Origin: Gordonia sp. OPL2
Lineage (GTDB): Bacteria; Actinomycetota; Actinomycetes; Mycobacteriales; Mycobacteriaceae
Length of the DNA stretch: 64,000 bases
Direction of reading: 5' to 3'
Assembly: GCF_003797825.1 (NCBI RefSeq)
Contig: NZ_RKME01000001.1
Location: 124,001 to 188,000 of the forward strand
The position numbers were made by a program, and so were the translations under genes. Numbering within the stretch: position 1 is the first letter of the stretch; each line of letters opens with the position of its first letter. Below the pieces are notes generated by a model that was not told the DNA's origin, ran no database searches, and saw nothing but the letters and a program-made list of their open reading frames with translations. Shown in pieces: positions 1 to 7,013 of this stretch.

Positions 1-412
1 TCTCCTGGTGGAGTGTCGCGCCGATGCGCACGGTCATCCGCAGCCGGAGGTCGAGGTCGTCGAGCCCGAGCGGCGTGAGCACGATCTCGGTGCCGTCGGC
101 GGTGCTGTGGCCGCCGACGGGTTTCCAGCGTGCGGTGCGGGCGTATCCGTGCGATGGCACATCATCGGGCTGGCCCTCCCGTGCGAAGTACGGCCAGCAG
201 ACCGGGACCCCGCCGCGCAGCGGCGTCGGGGGAGCGGCCAGGTGAGGCGAGAGCCACAGCAGATCCTGCCCGTCGCCGGTGGGGCGGAAGGAGATCAGCT
301 GGCCGCCGAACAGGGAGATGGCGGCCGACGCGTGAGGTGTCTCGACGATCAGTGCGTCGAGGCCGGCGACCTCTCCGAACCGCACGCCGTCGATGCCGTC
401 TGGAAGTGTCAT
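1..412 (-). CDS. D-hexose-6-phosphate mutarotase family protein (3'-truncated by window edge)
   Basis: The first 137 codons are visible; the frame runs off the left edge, so the C-terminus and the expected catalytic Glu are outside the window. The start is the ATG at 412. The visible part matches the aldose 1-epimerase superfamily, YeaD-type branch: a beta-rich start, the motif R66-G-G-V-P followed by C-W-P-Y-F, and H88-G-Y-A-R followed by a Trp, the usual location of one active-site His. Family members interconvert the anomers of glucose-6-phosphate or related sugar phosphates in the cytoplasm. Full proteins are about 270-300 residues. The gene lies 25 nt downstream of the GNAT gene on the same strand, so co-transcription is possible. 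Confidence 0.85.
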   Translation of the reverse strand, partial: MTLPDGIDGVRFGEVAGLDALIVETPHASAAISLFGGQLISFRPTGDGQDLLWLSPHLAAPPTPLRGGVPVCWPYFAREGQPDDVPSHGYARTARWKPVGGHSTADGTEIVLTPLGLDDLDLRLRMTVRIGATLHQE

Positions 413-437
413 ACCCCGACCTTGCCAAAGGCGCGGA

Positions 438-998
438 TCAGATCAGCGGCCGGACGAAGACGAAGTCGTGCTCGACCGTGCCGTTCAGGTCGAATGTCTT
501 GACGCCGGCCCGGGTGAATCCGGACTTCGTGTAGAAGCGTTGCGCGCGTTCGTTCTCCTGGTTCACTCCGAGCCACATCAGCACGCTCCCGCGCTCGCGG
601 GCGCTGTCGAGAGCCGCCCGCATCAGTGACCGCGAGGGTGCCGCGCCGCCGGCCCGCGCGTGATGATCGGGGAGAACGTACATCTTCGAGAGCTCGGAGA
701 CCGGTCGCTCGGTGACGACGGCGGCGACGTCCGGATGGGCCGGTGCCTCGTGATGGACGAGGCTGTAGCCGACGAGAGGTCCTCCGACGGCCGCGCGGGC
801 CACGAGCACGTCGCTGTTCGGATTCGCGATGTGTCCGGCGAACGATTCGGGATCGAGGTTGTCGCGGATGAATCCCGCGATGTCGTCAGGGGTGGAGTGC
901 GGCGGACAGGCCAGGGGGAAGGTCGCCGCCGCGACTTCGGCGACGGCGTCGGCCCCGGCAGGGTCGGTCAGGATCTCGATCAGCAGGCTGTCGTGCAC
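438..998 (-). CDS. GNAT family N-acetyltransferase
   Basis: A 186-residue single-domain GNAT fold protein. The acetyl-CoA-binding region is around residues 105-130: a strand ending in SKMYVLPDHHARAGG leads into the helix SRSLMRAALDSARERG. The R-x-G-G-A-A loop stands in for the usual Q/R-x-x-G-x-G/A. The C-terminal part, with N-x-x-A-x-x-F-Y-x-x-x-G-F, is the classic last-helix and strand signature. The substrate cannot be read from sequence; small amines, amino acids or peptide N-termini are typical. It sits between the DUF1622 gene (9 nt gap) and the mutarotase gene on the minus strand. Confidence 0.85.
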   Translation of the reverse strand: MHDSLLIEILTDPAGADAVAEVAAATFPLACPPHSTPDDIAGFIRDNLDPESFAGHIANPNSDVLVARAAVGGPLVGYSLVHHEAPAHPDVAAVVTERPVSELSKMYVLPDHHARAGGAAPSRSLMRAALDSARERGSVLMWLGVNQENERAQRFYTKSGFTRAGVKTFDLNGTVEHDFVFVRPLI

Positions 999-1007
999 AG
1001 AGGCAAT

Positions 1008-1436
1008 CTACGCCCGCCGGTCGCGTCCGTGGGCCGCCGAGGCCGCGGCATCCCGCGCCACCGCGTCGCCGATCAGTTGTCCTCCGCTGGTGAGCAGCGC
1101 TCGTCGCCACGGCAGCGAACCCTCGATCTCGATCTGGATGGACATCGACAGCACGGTGCGGATCAGCACGATGAGTCCGAGGATGAGGGCGTCCTCGATC
1201 GAGGGCTTGGACGTGATGGTGCGGATGAGGTCGGCGGCGACGAGCACCTCGAGACCGAGCAGAATCCCCGCGCCGATCGTGTTGCGCAGCACCGTGTACG
1301 CGACCCGCCCACCCTCGTGCCGCCGCAGCGCGCGCACCGCCAGCACGGCTGCGATGACGAACCCGACGATCATCGCGATGGCGCCGATGGCCTCGAACGT
1401 CACTGCGACGCCGGTGAAGACGGCCTCGACATCCAT
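1008..1436 (-). CDS. DUF1622 family small membrane protein
   Basis: A 142-residue integral membrane protein with about three hydrophobic segments, near residues 13-35, 55-70 and 83-100. Between the first two is a positively charged stretch (RALRRHEGG). The pattern of TM helix, basic loop, then 'R-x-x-I-G-x-G-I-L-L-G-L-E' and a segment rich in I/L with R-T-x-L-S fits DUF1622, a family of unknown function. The C-terminal 25 residues are Ala/Arg/Asp-rich and probably cytoplasmic. It is on the same strand as the GNAT gene (9 nt) and may share its transcript. No function is assigned. Confidence 0.8.
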   Translation of the reverse strand: MDVEAVFTGVAVTFEAIGAIAMIVGFVIAAVLAVRALRRHEGGRVAYTVLRNTIGAGILLGLEVLVAADLIRTITSKPSIEDALILGLIVLIRTVLSMSIQIEIEGSLPWRRALLTSGGQLIGDAVARDAAASAAHGRDRRA

Positions 1437-1474
1437 GCGCGACAGCCTACGCAGGGTGGCCGGTCAGGTGGGTG

Positions 1475-2113
1475 TCATTCGCCGGCGAGGTCGGCGGAGA
1501 GATCCGCGACCGCCACCCCTTCGGGTACACGGACCTCCTCGACACGTTCGGGGACGTCGTCGAACTCCAGGCGCAGGGCCTTGCTCATCGTGGCGTGCAT
1601 GTCGTACATCGCGGTGATGTAGGTGAGCTGGATGATCTCCTCGGGCGACAGATGCTCGGCCAGTGCGTCGAACACGCCGTCGGGCACCCGACCGCCGTCG
1701 AGGACGAGGCCGTCGGTGTAGGCCAGGACCGCGCGTTCGAGTGGCGAGAACCGATCGCTGACCTGCCAGGCGGGGATGGCGGCGATCTTGTCCTCCGGCA
1801 TGCCCAGCGACCGCATCTGCTTGCAGTGCTGGGAGAACACGAATTGGCTGCCGCGGGCGAATCCGGCTCGGCCCTGGCCGAGTTCGCGGAGCAGCGGGTC
1901 GATCGTCGCGTTGCGGTACAACGAGAATCCCCGGACCGCATGCCGGAAGACCTCGGGTGAGTTCGCGAACACGGTCCACCAGTCTCCGGGCGTCGCGTGG
2001 ATGGTGCCGTGCTCGACCGCCGGATCCTTGTCGGGACCGAACAACCGGTCGTAGAACCAGAGGATCTTCTCGTCGGTGACGTCGGCGCGACGGACCTCGG
2101 GCAGGCGGGGCAT
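1475..2113 (-). CDS. Carboxymuconolactone decarboxylase family protein
   Basis: A 212-residue protein of the CMD/AhpD-like superfamily. The start at 2113 is preferred over an upstream in-frame ATG at 2257 because it has a GAGAGGA ribosome site at good spacing and avoids overlap with the VOC gene. The all-helical core includes 'ERAVLAYTDGLVLDGG' and 'LSPEEIIQLTYITAMYDM', typical of the subgroup that includes 4-carboxymuconolactone decarboxylase-like proteins. The expected redox C-x-x-C of AhpD is absent; the protein has 'SQHCKQMRS' with one Cys and a nearby His. It is probably co-transcribed with the VOC gene upstream and controlled by the divergent TetR regulator. A role in catabolism of an aromatic or cyclic compound is inferred from this pairing. 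Confidence 0.85.
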   Translation of the reverse strand: MPRLPEVRRADVTDEKILWFYDRLFGPDKDPAVEHGTIHATPGDWWTVFANSPEVFRHAVRGFSLYRNATIDPLLRELGQGRAGFARGSQFVFSQHCKQMRSLGMPEDKIAAIPAWQVSDRFSPLERAVLAYTDGLVLDGGRVPDGVFDALAEHLSPEEIIQLTYITAMYDMHATMSKALRLEFDDVPERVEEVRVPEGVAVADLSADLAGE

Positions 2114-2175
2114 CGGGTTCCTCTCGGGTGGGCGGATCGGTGGTGGTGGGTGGACGACCGTGGGTCGGTGCCGGG

Positions 2176-2742
2176 TCAGTGCGCCGATGACACGCGACGG
2201 TCGGCGGCCGTCCGGGGTTCGTGCGCCACGTCGGCTTCGGTGAACTCGCGTGTCCAACAGGCGAACTCGAGCAGCACGCCGTCGGGATCCTGGAAGTAGA
2301 ACGAGCGGACGAAGGTCCCCGGGTGGACGTGGCGGGACACCCCGGATGCACTGTCGTCGTGGTTGAGCACCGGACTGACCGCGACGCCGGCGGCCTCCAG
2401 ACGTACGCGGTAGTCGTCGAACTCCTCCGGCGGTACGGCGAACGCGACATGATTCATCGATCCGACGGCGCTCGCGAGCTCACCCTCGTCCGGTCGGCCC
2501 TTGGGGGCCGCGATTCCCGGCGCGGCGTCGGGGGAGTCGGCGAGCCAGAAGAAGGCGACCGTGTTCCCGCCACCGCAGTCGAAGAAGAAGTGCTGTCCGA
2601 GGTCTCCCGGCAGATCGAGGGTCTTGACCAGTGGCATTCCGAGAACGCCGGAGTAGAAGTCGATCGTGCGCCGCATGTCCGCGCAGACCAGGGCGAGATG
2701 GTTGATGCCACGGAGATCGAACGTGGTGTTCTTCGCGGTCAC
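2176..2742 (-). CDS. VOC superfamily (glyoxalase/extradiol dioxygenase-like) protein
   Basis: The protein is 188 residues from a GTG at 2742, chosen for its GGAAGGGG ribosome site; an upstream ATG at 2808 lies inside the operator palindrome and is unlikely. Two beta-alpha-beta-beta-beta modules are visible. The first starts at 'GINHLALVCADMRRTIDFYSG' and the second at 'SMNHVAFAVPPEEFDDYR', ending in 'FQDPDGVLLEF'. The two N-H dipeptides and the final Glu give the H-H-E metal set expected of VOC enzymes. The family includes extradiol dioxygenases, glyoxalase I and fosfomycin-resistance proteins; the specific reaction is unknown. It lies 62 nt upstream of the CMD-like gene and divergent from TetR. 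Confidence 0.88.
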   Translation of the reverse strand: MTAKNTTFDLRGINHLALVCADMRRTIDFYSGVLGMPLVKTLDLPGDLGQHFFFDCGGGNTVAFFWLADSPDAAPGIAAPKGRPDEGELASAVGSMNHVAFAVPPEEFDDYRVRLEAAGVAVSPVLNHDDSASGVSRHVHPGTFVRSFYFQDPDGVLLEFACWTREFTEADVAHEPRTAADRRVSSAH

Positions 2743-2806
2743 GAGGACCCCTTCCGTTGAGTTGTGCAACCAGGATCTGCCCCTGACGAGGGCGAACCCG
2801 CCAAAC

Positions 2807-2827
2807 ATGACTTGACTGTCATGTCAT
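2807..2827. promoter_or_regulatory. Palindromic TetR-type operator between divergent VOC and TetR genes
   Basis: The 21-bp sequence has the form TGAC-N-TGAC-N-GTCA-N-GTCA plus one flanking A/T pair. It is perfectly symmetric about position 2817. Its two half-sites, each TGAC repeated at 5-bp spacing, suit binding by two TetR dimers or one extended dimer. It overlaps the -35 hexamer proposed for the TetR gene and sits 65 nt upstream of the VOC start, so occupancy could silence both promoters. Binding by the adjacent regulator is inferred from position. Confidence 0.75.
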
Positions 2828-2841
2828 CTGTGGTGGATAGT
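2812..2841 (+). promoter_or_regulatory. Putative promoter of the tetR gene (leaderless)
   Basis: TTGACT (2812-2817) and GATAGT (2836-2841) are separated by 18 bp, a good sigma-70-type match. The GTG start at 2849 lies only 7 nt past the -10 hexamer and has no ribosome site, so a leaderless transcript is likely. The -35 hexamer lies inside the palindromic operator. Confidence 0.55.
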
Positions 2842-2848
2842 CTCGGTC

Positions 2849-3508
2849 GTGGCCAAGTCGTCTGTCAACACCCCGACGGCCCCGGCCCCGCTCGAGTCGC
2901 TCTCACCCCGGGGGAGGGCGACGCGTGACGCCTTGCTCGACGCCGCACAGCGGGTGTTCGAGCGGGTGGGATTCCTCGAGGCGCGGGTCGAACTGATCGC
3001 ACAGGAGGCGGCCGTCTCGTACGGGACGTTCTATCGGTACTTCCTGTCGAAGGAGGACGTGTTCCGAGAGTTGAGCACCCGCCTGTTCACCGACATGCAC
3101 GCGCGGGAACCGTCGGTCTCGCAGGCGACGCCCGTCGATCGGCTCATCGCCGCCAACCGTGCCTACTACGAGGCCTACCGGCGCAACGCCCGCATGATGG
3201 CCATCGTCGAGCAGGTCGCGACGTTCAACGACGAGTTCCGCGAGTTGCGCCATCACCACCGTGCACAGTGGATCGACCGCACGTCGGCGGCGATCGCGCG
3301 ATGGCAACAGGACGGACACGCCCGCCGAGATCTCGATCCGACGATGGCGGCTCGGACGATGGCCGCCATGGTGGACCATTCTCTGTACCTGTGGTTGGTC
3401 CAGGGTGAGGATGCCGACGAGGTCGCGCTGCTCGACACCCTCGATGAGATGTGCCTCGGCGCACTGGGACTCGTGGGACACGACGAGGCGGACCCCACCA
3501 GGGCGTGA
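2849..3508 (+). CDS. TetR/AcrR family transcriptional regulator
   Basis: The protein is 219 residues. The N-terminal HTH spans about residues 24-75: 'RATRDALLDAAQRVFERVGF', then 'VELIAQEAAVSYGTFYRYFLSKEDVFREL', the standard TetR recognition helix and following helix. The C-terminal ligand domain (about 85-210) is helical with no identifiable ligand. The start is GTG at 2849. It faces the VOC-CMD gene pair across a 21-bp palindrome, so local repression of that pair and autorepression are the natural model. The inducer is unknown; a substrate or intermediate of the pathway served by the two enzymes is a reasonable guess. Confidence 0.93.
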   Translation: MAKSSVNTPTAPAPLESLSPRGRATRDALLDAAQRVFERVGFLEARVELIAQEAAVSYGTFYRYFLSKEDVFRELSTRLFTDMHAREPSVSQATPVDRLIAANRAYYEAYRRNARMMAIVEQVATFNDEFRELRHHHRAQWIDRTSAAIARWQQDGHARRDLDPTMAARTMAAMVDHSLYLWLVQGEDADEVALLDTLDEMCLGALGLVGHDEADPTRA

Positions 3509-3855
3509 CACCCCCGCGCCGCTCTTGTTGGTCGAGTGGCGGCGAGCGAGCGTAGCGAGCCCGACGCGTAGCGAGACCACCTCGAAACCCCGCACCCCCT
3601 CCGACGCAGAGCGACCGTTGGCGGTCGGAAGCGAGCCGTCGGCGCGGTAGGTGACGGCGAACGTATCGCACACCGTGACGTTCGACGTCATCTGTCTGAT
3701 CGTCGGTTCTCATCCATTCGGATGAAATGCTCCGTCGTCGCCTCTGTGGTCACCTGCGTCCCGGAGGTACCACGTTCTGCATCTCAGTGGACGGTCGTGC
3801 ACCATAATCGCGGAAGGGGTTGGAATCTTTCGGGGGGAAAGAAGGAATATGACGG
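3509..3855. other. 347-nt intergenic region
   Basis: This gap separates the tetR stop from the esterase start. Its left part holds a repeat-like palindromic element (3526-3590). The right part (about 3660-3855) is less GC-rich than the genes around it and probably carries the esterase promoter: a CATAAT -10-like hexamer lies near 3803, followed by a GAAGGA ribosome site at 3841-3846. I see no convincing gene on either strand. Confidence 0.6.
3526..3590. repeat. Intergenic palindromic repeat-like element
   Basis: The element begins TTGGTCGAGTGG and ends CCACCTCGAAACC, which are imperfect inverted copies. Between them are GCGAGC runs and two copies of GCGTAGCGAG about 19 nt apart. The layout resembles the short palindromic intergenic repeats that recur in Gordonia and Rhodococcus genomes. 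Only one copy lies in this window, so repetitiveness is inferred, not seen. Confidence 0.5.
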
Positions 3856-4845
3856 ATGTGGCAGAAGGCTGTCGCGGTGGTGATCGCCGTGTGTGCGGTG
3901 ATCGTGGGGAGTCTGGCTGCGGCCGGATTGGTGGGTGCGGCACCGCAGGGTGAGGCGGGCGCCTCCCGCATTCTCGCGGTGTCCATGATCGAACCGAATC
4001 GTGCTCAGCTGACGGTGTTCTCGAAGGCGATGGATCGCCCGATCCGGGTGTCGGTCCTGCTCCCGCAGAAGCGGGATGTCCCGCGACCCACGCTGTATCT
4101 GCTCGACGGTATCGACGGTGGTGTGTACACCAACTACACGCAGAGCGGGTGGACGTATCAGACGGACATCGCGACGTTCATGGCCGACAAACCGGTCAAT
4201 GTCGTGCTGCCGATCGGTGGGACGGGCTCGTACTACACGGACTGGATCTCCGACGATCCGGTCCTGGGGCTGAACAAGTGGGAGACATTTCTCTCCGAAG
4301 AGCTTCCGCCCCTCATTGATTCGCGGTTCCACGGTAACGGGACAAACGTGATCGGCGGACTGTCGATGGGCGCGCTCGGGGCGATGTCGATCGCGGTTCG
4401 GCATCCGGAGCTGTACTCGGGTGTCGTGGCGTTCAGCGGATGCCTGGATCAGGGGAGCGCCGAGCTCCGGCAGGCCACCGCGGCGTCGGTCGTCACGCGG
4501 GGCGGGAACCCGGACAACATGTGGGGACCGCTGCACGACACGGACTGGACCGAGCATGATCCCGCGCGACATGTGTCGGTACTCCGTGGCAAGCCGATCT
4601 ACGTGGCCGTCGGCAACGGCGTCCCGGACCCGGCGCTGGGCCTGGCGGGTCTCGCGTCACCGGTCGGCGGCATCCTCGAGGGCATCGTCCTCAAGTGCAC
4701 GGAAGGGTTCAAGGCCCAGGCCGACCGTGCGGGGGTGAAGGCGACGTACGACTTCCGTGCCGGCCTGCATTCGTGGGGATATTGGAATCAGGACCTGCAT
4801 CGCGCATGGCCGACGATCGCGAGGGGGCTGCGCGTGCACGCGTGA
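3856..4845 (+). CDS. Secreted alpha/beta-hydrolase esterase, antigen 85/mycolyltransferase family
   Basis: The protein is 329 residues with an N-terminal signal segment (hydrophobic about 5-28, likely cleavage after GAAP or nearby). The esterase-D/antigen 85 fold is clear: 'RPTLYLLDGIDGG' near 77, 'W-x-x-x-T-D-I' near 99, the nucleophile elbow G-G-L-S170-M-G-A and 'HPELYSGVVAFSG', and H305 in 'HSWGYWNQDL' near the C-terminus. In Mycobacteriales such proteins transfer mycolic acids between trehalose monomycolate and arabinogalactan or trehalose in the cell envelope. This copy could equally be a simple envelope esterase; the acceptor cannot be read. The start at 3856 has GAAGGA upstream. It is monocistronic, with a hairpin terminator at 4862-4890. 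Confidence 0.88.
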   Translation: MWQKAVAVVIAVCAVIVGSLAAAGLVGAAPQGEAGASRILAVSMIEPNRAQLTVFSKAMDRPIRVSVLLPQKRDVPRPTLYLLDGIDGGVYTNYTQSGWTYQTDIATFMADKPVNVVLPIGGTGSYYTDWISDDPVLGLNKWETFLSEELPPLIDSRFHGNGTNVIGGLSMGALGAMSIAVRHPELYSGVVAFSGCLDQGSAELRQATAASVVTRGGNPDNMWGPLHDTDWTEHDPARHVSVLRGKPIYVAVGNGVPDPALGLAGLASPVGGILEGIVLKCTEGFKAQADRAGVKATYDFRAGLHSWGYWNQDLHRAWPTIARGLRVHA

Positions 4846-4861
4846 GCTGACCGACGACGAA

Positions 4862-4890
4862 CGAAGCCCGCCGGAATCCGGCGGGCTTCG
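4862..4890. terminator. Bidirectional hairpin terminator between esterase and tRNA-Val
   Basis: CGAAGCCCGCCGG (4862-4874) pairs perfectly with CCGGCGGGCTTCG (4878-4890) around a 3-nt loop, followed on the plus strand by TTTCT. It lies just past the esterase stop and just past the 3' end of the minus-strand tRNA cluster, so it can end both transcripts. Confidence 0.85.
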
Positions 4891-4894
4891 TTTC

Positions 4895-4969
4895 TGGTGC
4901 GCGATACAGGGATTGAACCTGTGACCTCTTCCGTGTCAGGGAAGCGCTCTCCCGCTGAGCTAATCGCGC
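4895..4969 (-). tRNA. tRNA-Val (anticodon GAC)
   Basis: Read on the minus strand, the gene starts GCGCGATTAGCTCAGCGGG and closes with the complementary ATCGCGC. The anticodon stem CTTCC/GGAAG encloses the loop CTGACAC, giving anticodon GAC (Val). The T arm GGTTCAATCCC-type loop is present. The CCA end is encoded (4895-4897). It is the last gene of a Gly-Cys-Val cluster. Confidence 0.96.
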
Positions 4970-4994
4970 GAGACTATGAAGTTGGTGATCTCAG

Positions 4995-5065
4995 AGGCGG
5001 CGACGGGAATCGAACCCGTGTGCACGGCTTTGCAGGCCGTTGCCTCACCACTCGGCCACACCGCC
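4995..5065 (-). tRNA. tRNA-Cys (anticodon GCA)
   Basis: The acceptor GGCGGTG pairs with CGCCGCC, with one G-T pair. The anticodon stem ACGGC/GCCGT holds the loop CTGCAAA, giving GCA. The T loop is GGTTCGATTCC. No CCA is encoded, so the end must be added by the CCA-adding enzyme, unlike the neighbouring tRNA-Val. Confidence 0.96.
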
Positions 5066-5093
5066 AGATGCGAGTCGACTCGCACTCGCGCCG

Positions 5094-5166
5094 AGCGGAT
5101 GACGGGATTCGAACCCGCGACCCTCACCTTGGCAAGGTGATGCGCTACCAGCTGCGCTACATCCGC
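5094..5166 (-). tRNA. tRNA-Gly (anticodon GCC)
   Basis: The acceptor GCGGATG pairs with CATCCGC. The anticodon stem TCACC/GGTGA encloses TTGCCAA, giving anticodon GCC. No CCA is encoded. It is first in the minus-strand Gly-Cys-Val cluster; the promoter is proposed at 5219-5246. Confidence 0.96.
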
Positions 5167-5218
5167 GTGGTCGGGAGCGATCTTGTGGATCTTTGTTGCT
5201 CTCGACGCGAAGCAGAAC

Positions 5219-5246
5219 ACTATCCGACGACCTCGCGCCTCGCCAA
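5219..5246 (-). promoter_or_regulatory. Putative promoter of the tRNA Gly-Cys-Val cluster
   Basis: On the minus strand, TTGGCG (5246-5241) and GATAGT (5224-5219) are 16 bp apart, about 50 nt upstream of the tRNA-Gly 5' end. Spacing and position suit a stable-RNA promoter. Confidence 0.5.
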
Positions 5247-5310
5247 ATCGCCTGGTCAGCGCCGTGGGTTCGCGCGGTGGGTCGAATCGACACGACGTCG
5301 TCACCCGGAT

Positions 5311-5340
5311 TTGGGGTAGGTGGTCGTCTGCGTGTAATCT
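5311..5340 (+). promoter_or_regulatory. Putative promoter of tRNA-Val(CAC)
   Basis: TTGGGG (5311-5316) and TAATCT (5335-5340) are 18 bp apart. The tRNA begins at 5377, so a short 5' leader would be processed. Confidence 0.5.
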
Positions 5341-5376
5341 TCCTCCTCGTGCACCGGCGCTCTCCGCGCCGCACAC

Positions 5377-5451
5377 GGTCCCGTGGCTCAGTGGAAGAGC
5401 GTCCCGTTCACACCGGGAAGGTCGCTGGTTCGATCCCAGCCGGGACCACCA
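5377..5451 (+). tRNA. tRNA-Val (anticodon CAC)
   Basis: The acceptor GGTCCCG pairs with CGGGACC, followed by A and an encoded CCA (5449-5451). The anticodon stem TCCCG/CGGGA encloses TTCACAC, giving CAC (Val). It is divergent from the other three tRNAs and reads the GTG codon, heavily used in this GC-rich genome. Confidence 0.95.
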
Positions 5452-5465
5452 TCTCGAACACCTGC

Positions 5466-7007
5466 TCACTCACGGCCCTCGGTCGGACCAAGTCGGGCCA
5501 CCCCACGAAGTATCCACGGCGTCCGCCGCGCCATCATCGCCACCGCGCGGTCCGCACGGCGCATCGTGGAGCGCGCTCCCGGAGTCGGAGTGGACACCAA
5601 TTCGGCCTCCGCAGAACCGGTTCGCGGTCCATGTCGTTCGACGGCCAGCAACTGCCACGTCCCGGAAATGCCGCGCAGCTCGACGGTTCCGCGATCGGCG
5701 AACCCGGTCCCCGAACCGACCACGAGATCACGCACCGTCCGTGAGACCAGGATGTCCCCGGCGCCCGCGTGACCGAGTATCCGCGCCGCGATGTGCACGG
5801 CGATACCCCCGATGTCGTCGTCGATGAGTTCGCACTCGCCGGCGTGGATACCGGCCCGGATCTCGATCCCGAGCATCTCGGTGTCCGCCCGCAGCGCCTC
5901 GGCGCAGCGGATGGCCTGCGTCGGGCCGTCGAAGGTGGCGAGAAAGCCGTCGCCCGTGCTCTTCACGACCGTTCCGCCGAACCGGCTGGTGTGATCTCCG
6001 GTGACCTCACCGAATCGTTGCAGGACCGCCCGCCACCGTTCGTCGCCGGCGGCCTCGGCATACCGGGTGGACGCGACCATGTCGGTGAACAACACGGTGC
6101 GCAGCGCTCGATGCGACTGTGCCGGCGCCGCATGGCCGCCGGTGAGGAACTCCTCGATCGACGTCAGGATGCGGTCGGGCTCGGTGGCCCACGGCGCGTG
6201 GTCGACGCCGGTCACCTCCAGCCATCGCGCGTCGGGGATGTGGTCGGCCAGGTAGCGCCCGCATTGGATCGGGATGGTCTCGTCGATCGCGTGGATCACC
6301 AGTGTGGGCGTGCTCAGGGTCGACAGGATCGGCCGGACATCGATCGTCATGTTCGACCGCAGCGTGGCGCGGGCCATTCCCGGACTGGCGCACATCCGTT
6401 CGACCATGGCGAGCTGACGCACCGATCTGATCGACGGGAACATGGATTTCGCCGCAGCGCCCGTGCCCCATGCGGACTCGGTGGCGCGGGCCAGTTCCTG
6501 GAGACCGACGATCTTGTCCAGTGCGGGTGTGTAGTCCTCACCCAATTCACCGGCGATCCGCGAGCGGAGTTCGACGGGATCGCCATCGATGGCTCGCCAC
6601 TCCGCGCCGGCCAGGAACGCGAACGAACCGTAGAGGATCAGCGCCCGCGTGCGTTCCGGTCGTTGTGCGGCGAAGAAGACGGCCTGGGAACCACCTTCGC
6701 TCATGCCGAGGACGGCCGCCCGGTCGAAACCGGCTGCGTCCATCACCGCCTCGATCTCGCGGACCCGGTCGTCGAGCGTGCGCACCCGGGGGAGGGGATC
6801 GGAGAGACCGACGCCTGCCTTGTCGAAAAGCAATACGCGACAATAGGTCCCGATCTGATCGAAGAACGCCTTGAACTCGGGCACCGTCCAGAACAGCTCG
6901 AGGTGGGTGACCATCGGCCCGACGAAGACGAGCTCGATCGGGCCGTCGCCGACCACCTGGTACGCCAGGCTCAGCTCGCCACACGGCGCGTACGACGTGT
7001 CCGGCAT
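5466..7007 (-). CDS. Alpha/beta-hydrolase fused to a class III adenylate/guanylate cyclase domain
   Basis: The protein is 513 residues with two domains. Residues about 1-290 are an alpha/beta hydrolase with nucleophile elbow G-M-S103-E-G-G, probable acid D242 and H270 (GVDHAPW). Residues about 300-465 are a class III cyclase catalytic domain: metal Asp309 in LFTDMVAST, substrate-specifying K349 and metal Asp353 in KSTGDGF, and R409 in the helix GIAVHIAARI. At the position usually occupied by the transition-state Asn there is H405. A basic C-terminal tail follows. Hydrolase-cyclase fusions are common in Mycobacteriales and are thought to couple a small-molecule signal to cAMP production; cyclase activity here is not certain. 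It lies 6 nt downstream of the lipoprotein gene on the same strand. Confidence 0.9.
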   Translation of the reverse strand: MPDTSYAPCGELSLAYQVVGDGPIELVFVGPMVTHLELFWTVPEFKAFFDQIGTYCRVLLFDKAGVGLSDPLPRVRTLDDRVREIEAVMDAAGFDRAAVLGMSEGGSQAVFFAAQRPERTRALILYGSFAFLAGAEWRAIDGDPVELRSRIAGELGEDYTPALDKIVGLQELARATESAWGTGAAAKSMFPSIRSVRQLAMVERMCASPGMARATLRSNMTIDVRPILSTLSTPTLVIHAIDETIPIQCGRYLADHIPDARWLEVTGVDHAPWATEPDRILTSIEEFLTGGHAAPAQSHRALRTVLFTDMVASTRYAEAAGDERWRAVLQRFGEVTGDHTSRFGGTVVKSTGDGFLATFDGPTQAIRCAEALRADTEMLGIEIRAGIHAGECELIDDDIGGIAVHIAARILGHAGAGDILVSRTVRDLVVGSGTGFADRGTVELRGISGTWQLLAVERHGPRTGSAEAELVSTPTPGARSTMRRADRAVAMMARRTPWILRGVARLGPTEGRE

Positions 7008-7013
7008 GGCTCA

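Noticed and set aside
2743..2808. Longer VOC protein beginning at ATG 2808
   Set aside because: That start is within the operator palindrome and has no ribosome site; GTG 2742 has GGAAGGGG upstream and starts just before the conserved fold.
4897..5319. Open frame over the tRNA cluster
   Set aside because: Contains antisense tRNA-derived sequence, a well-known source of false hypothetical proteins.
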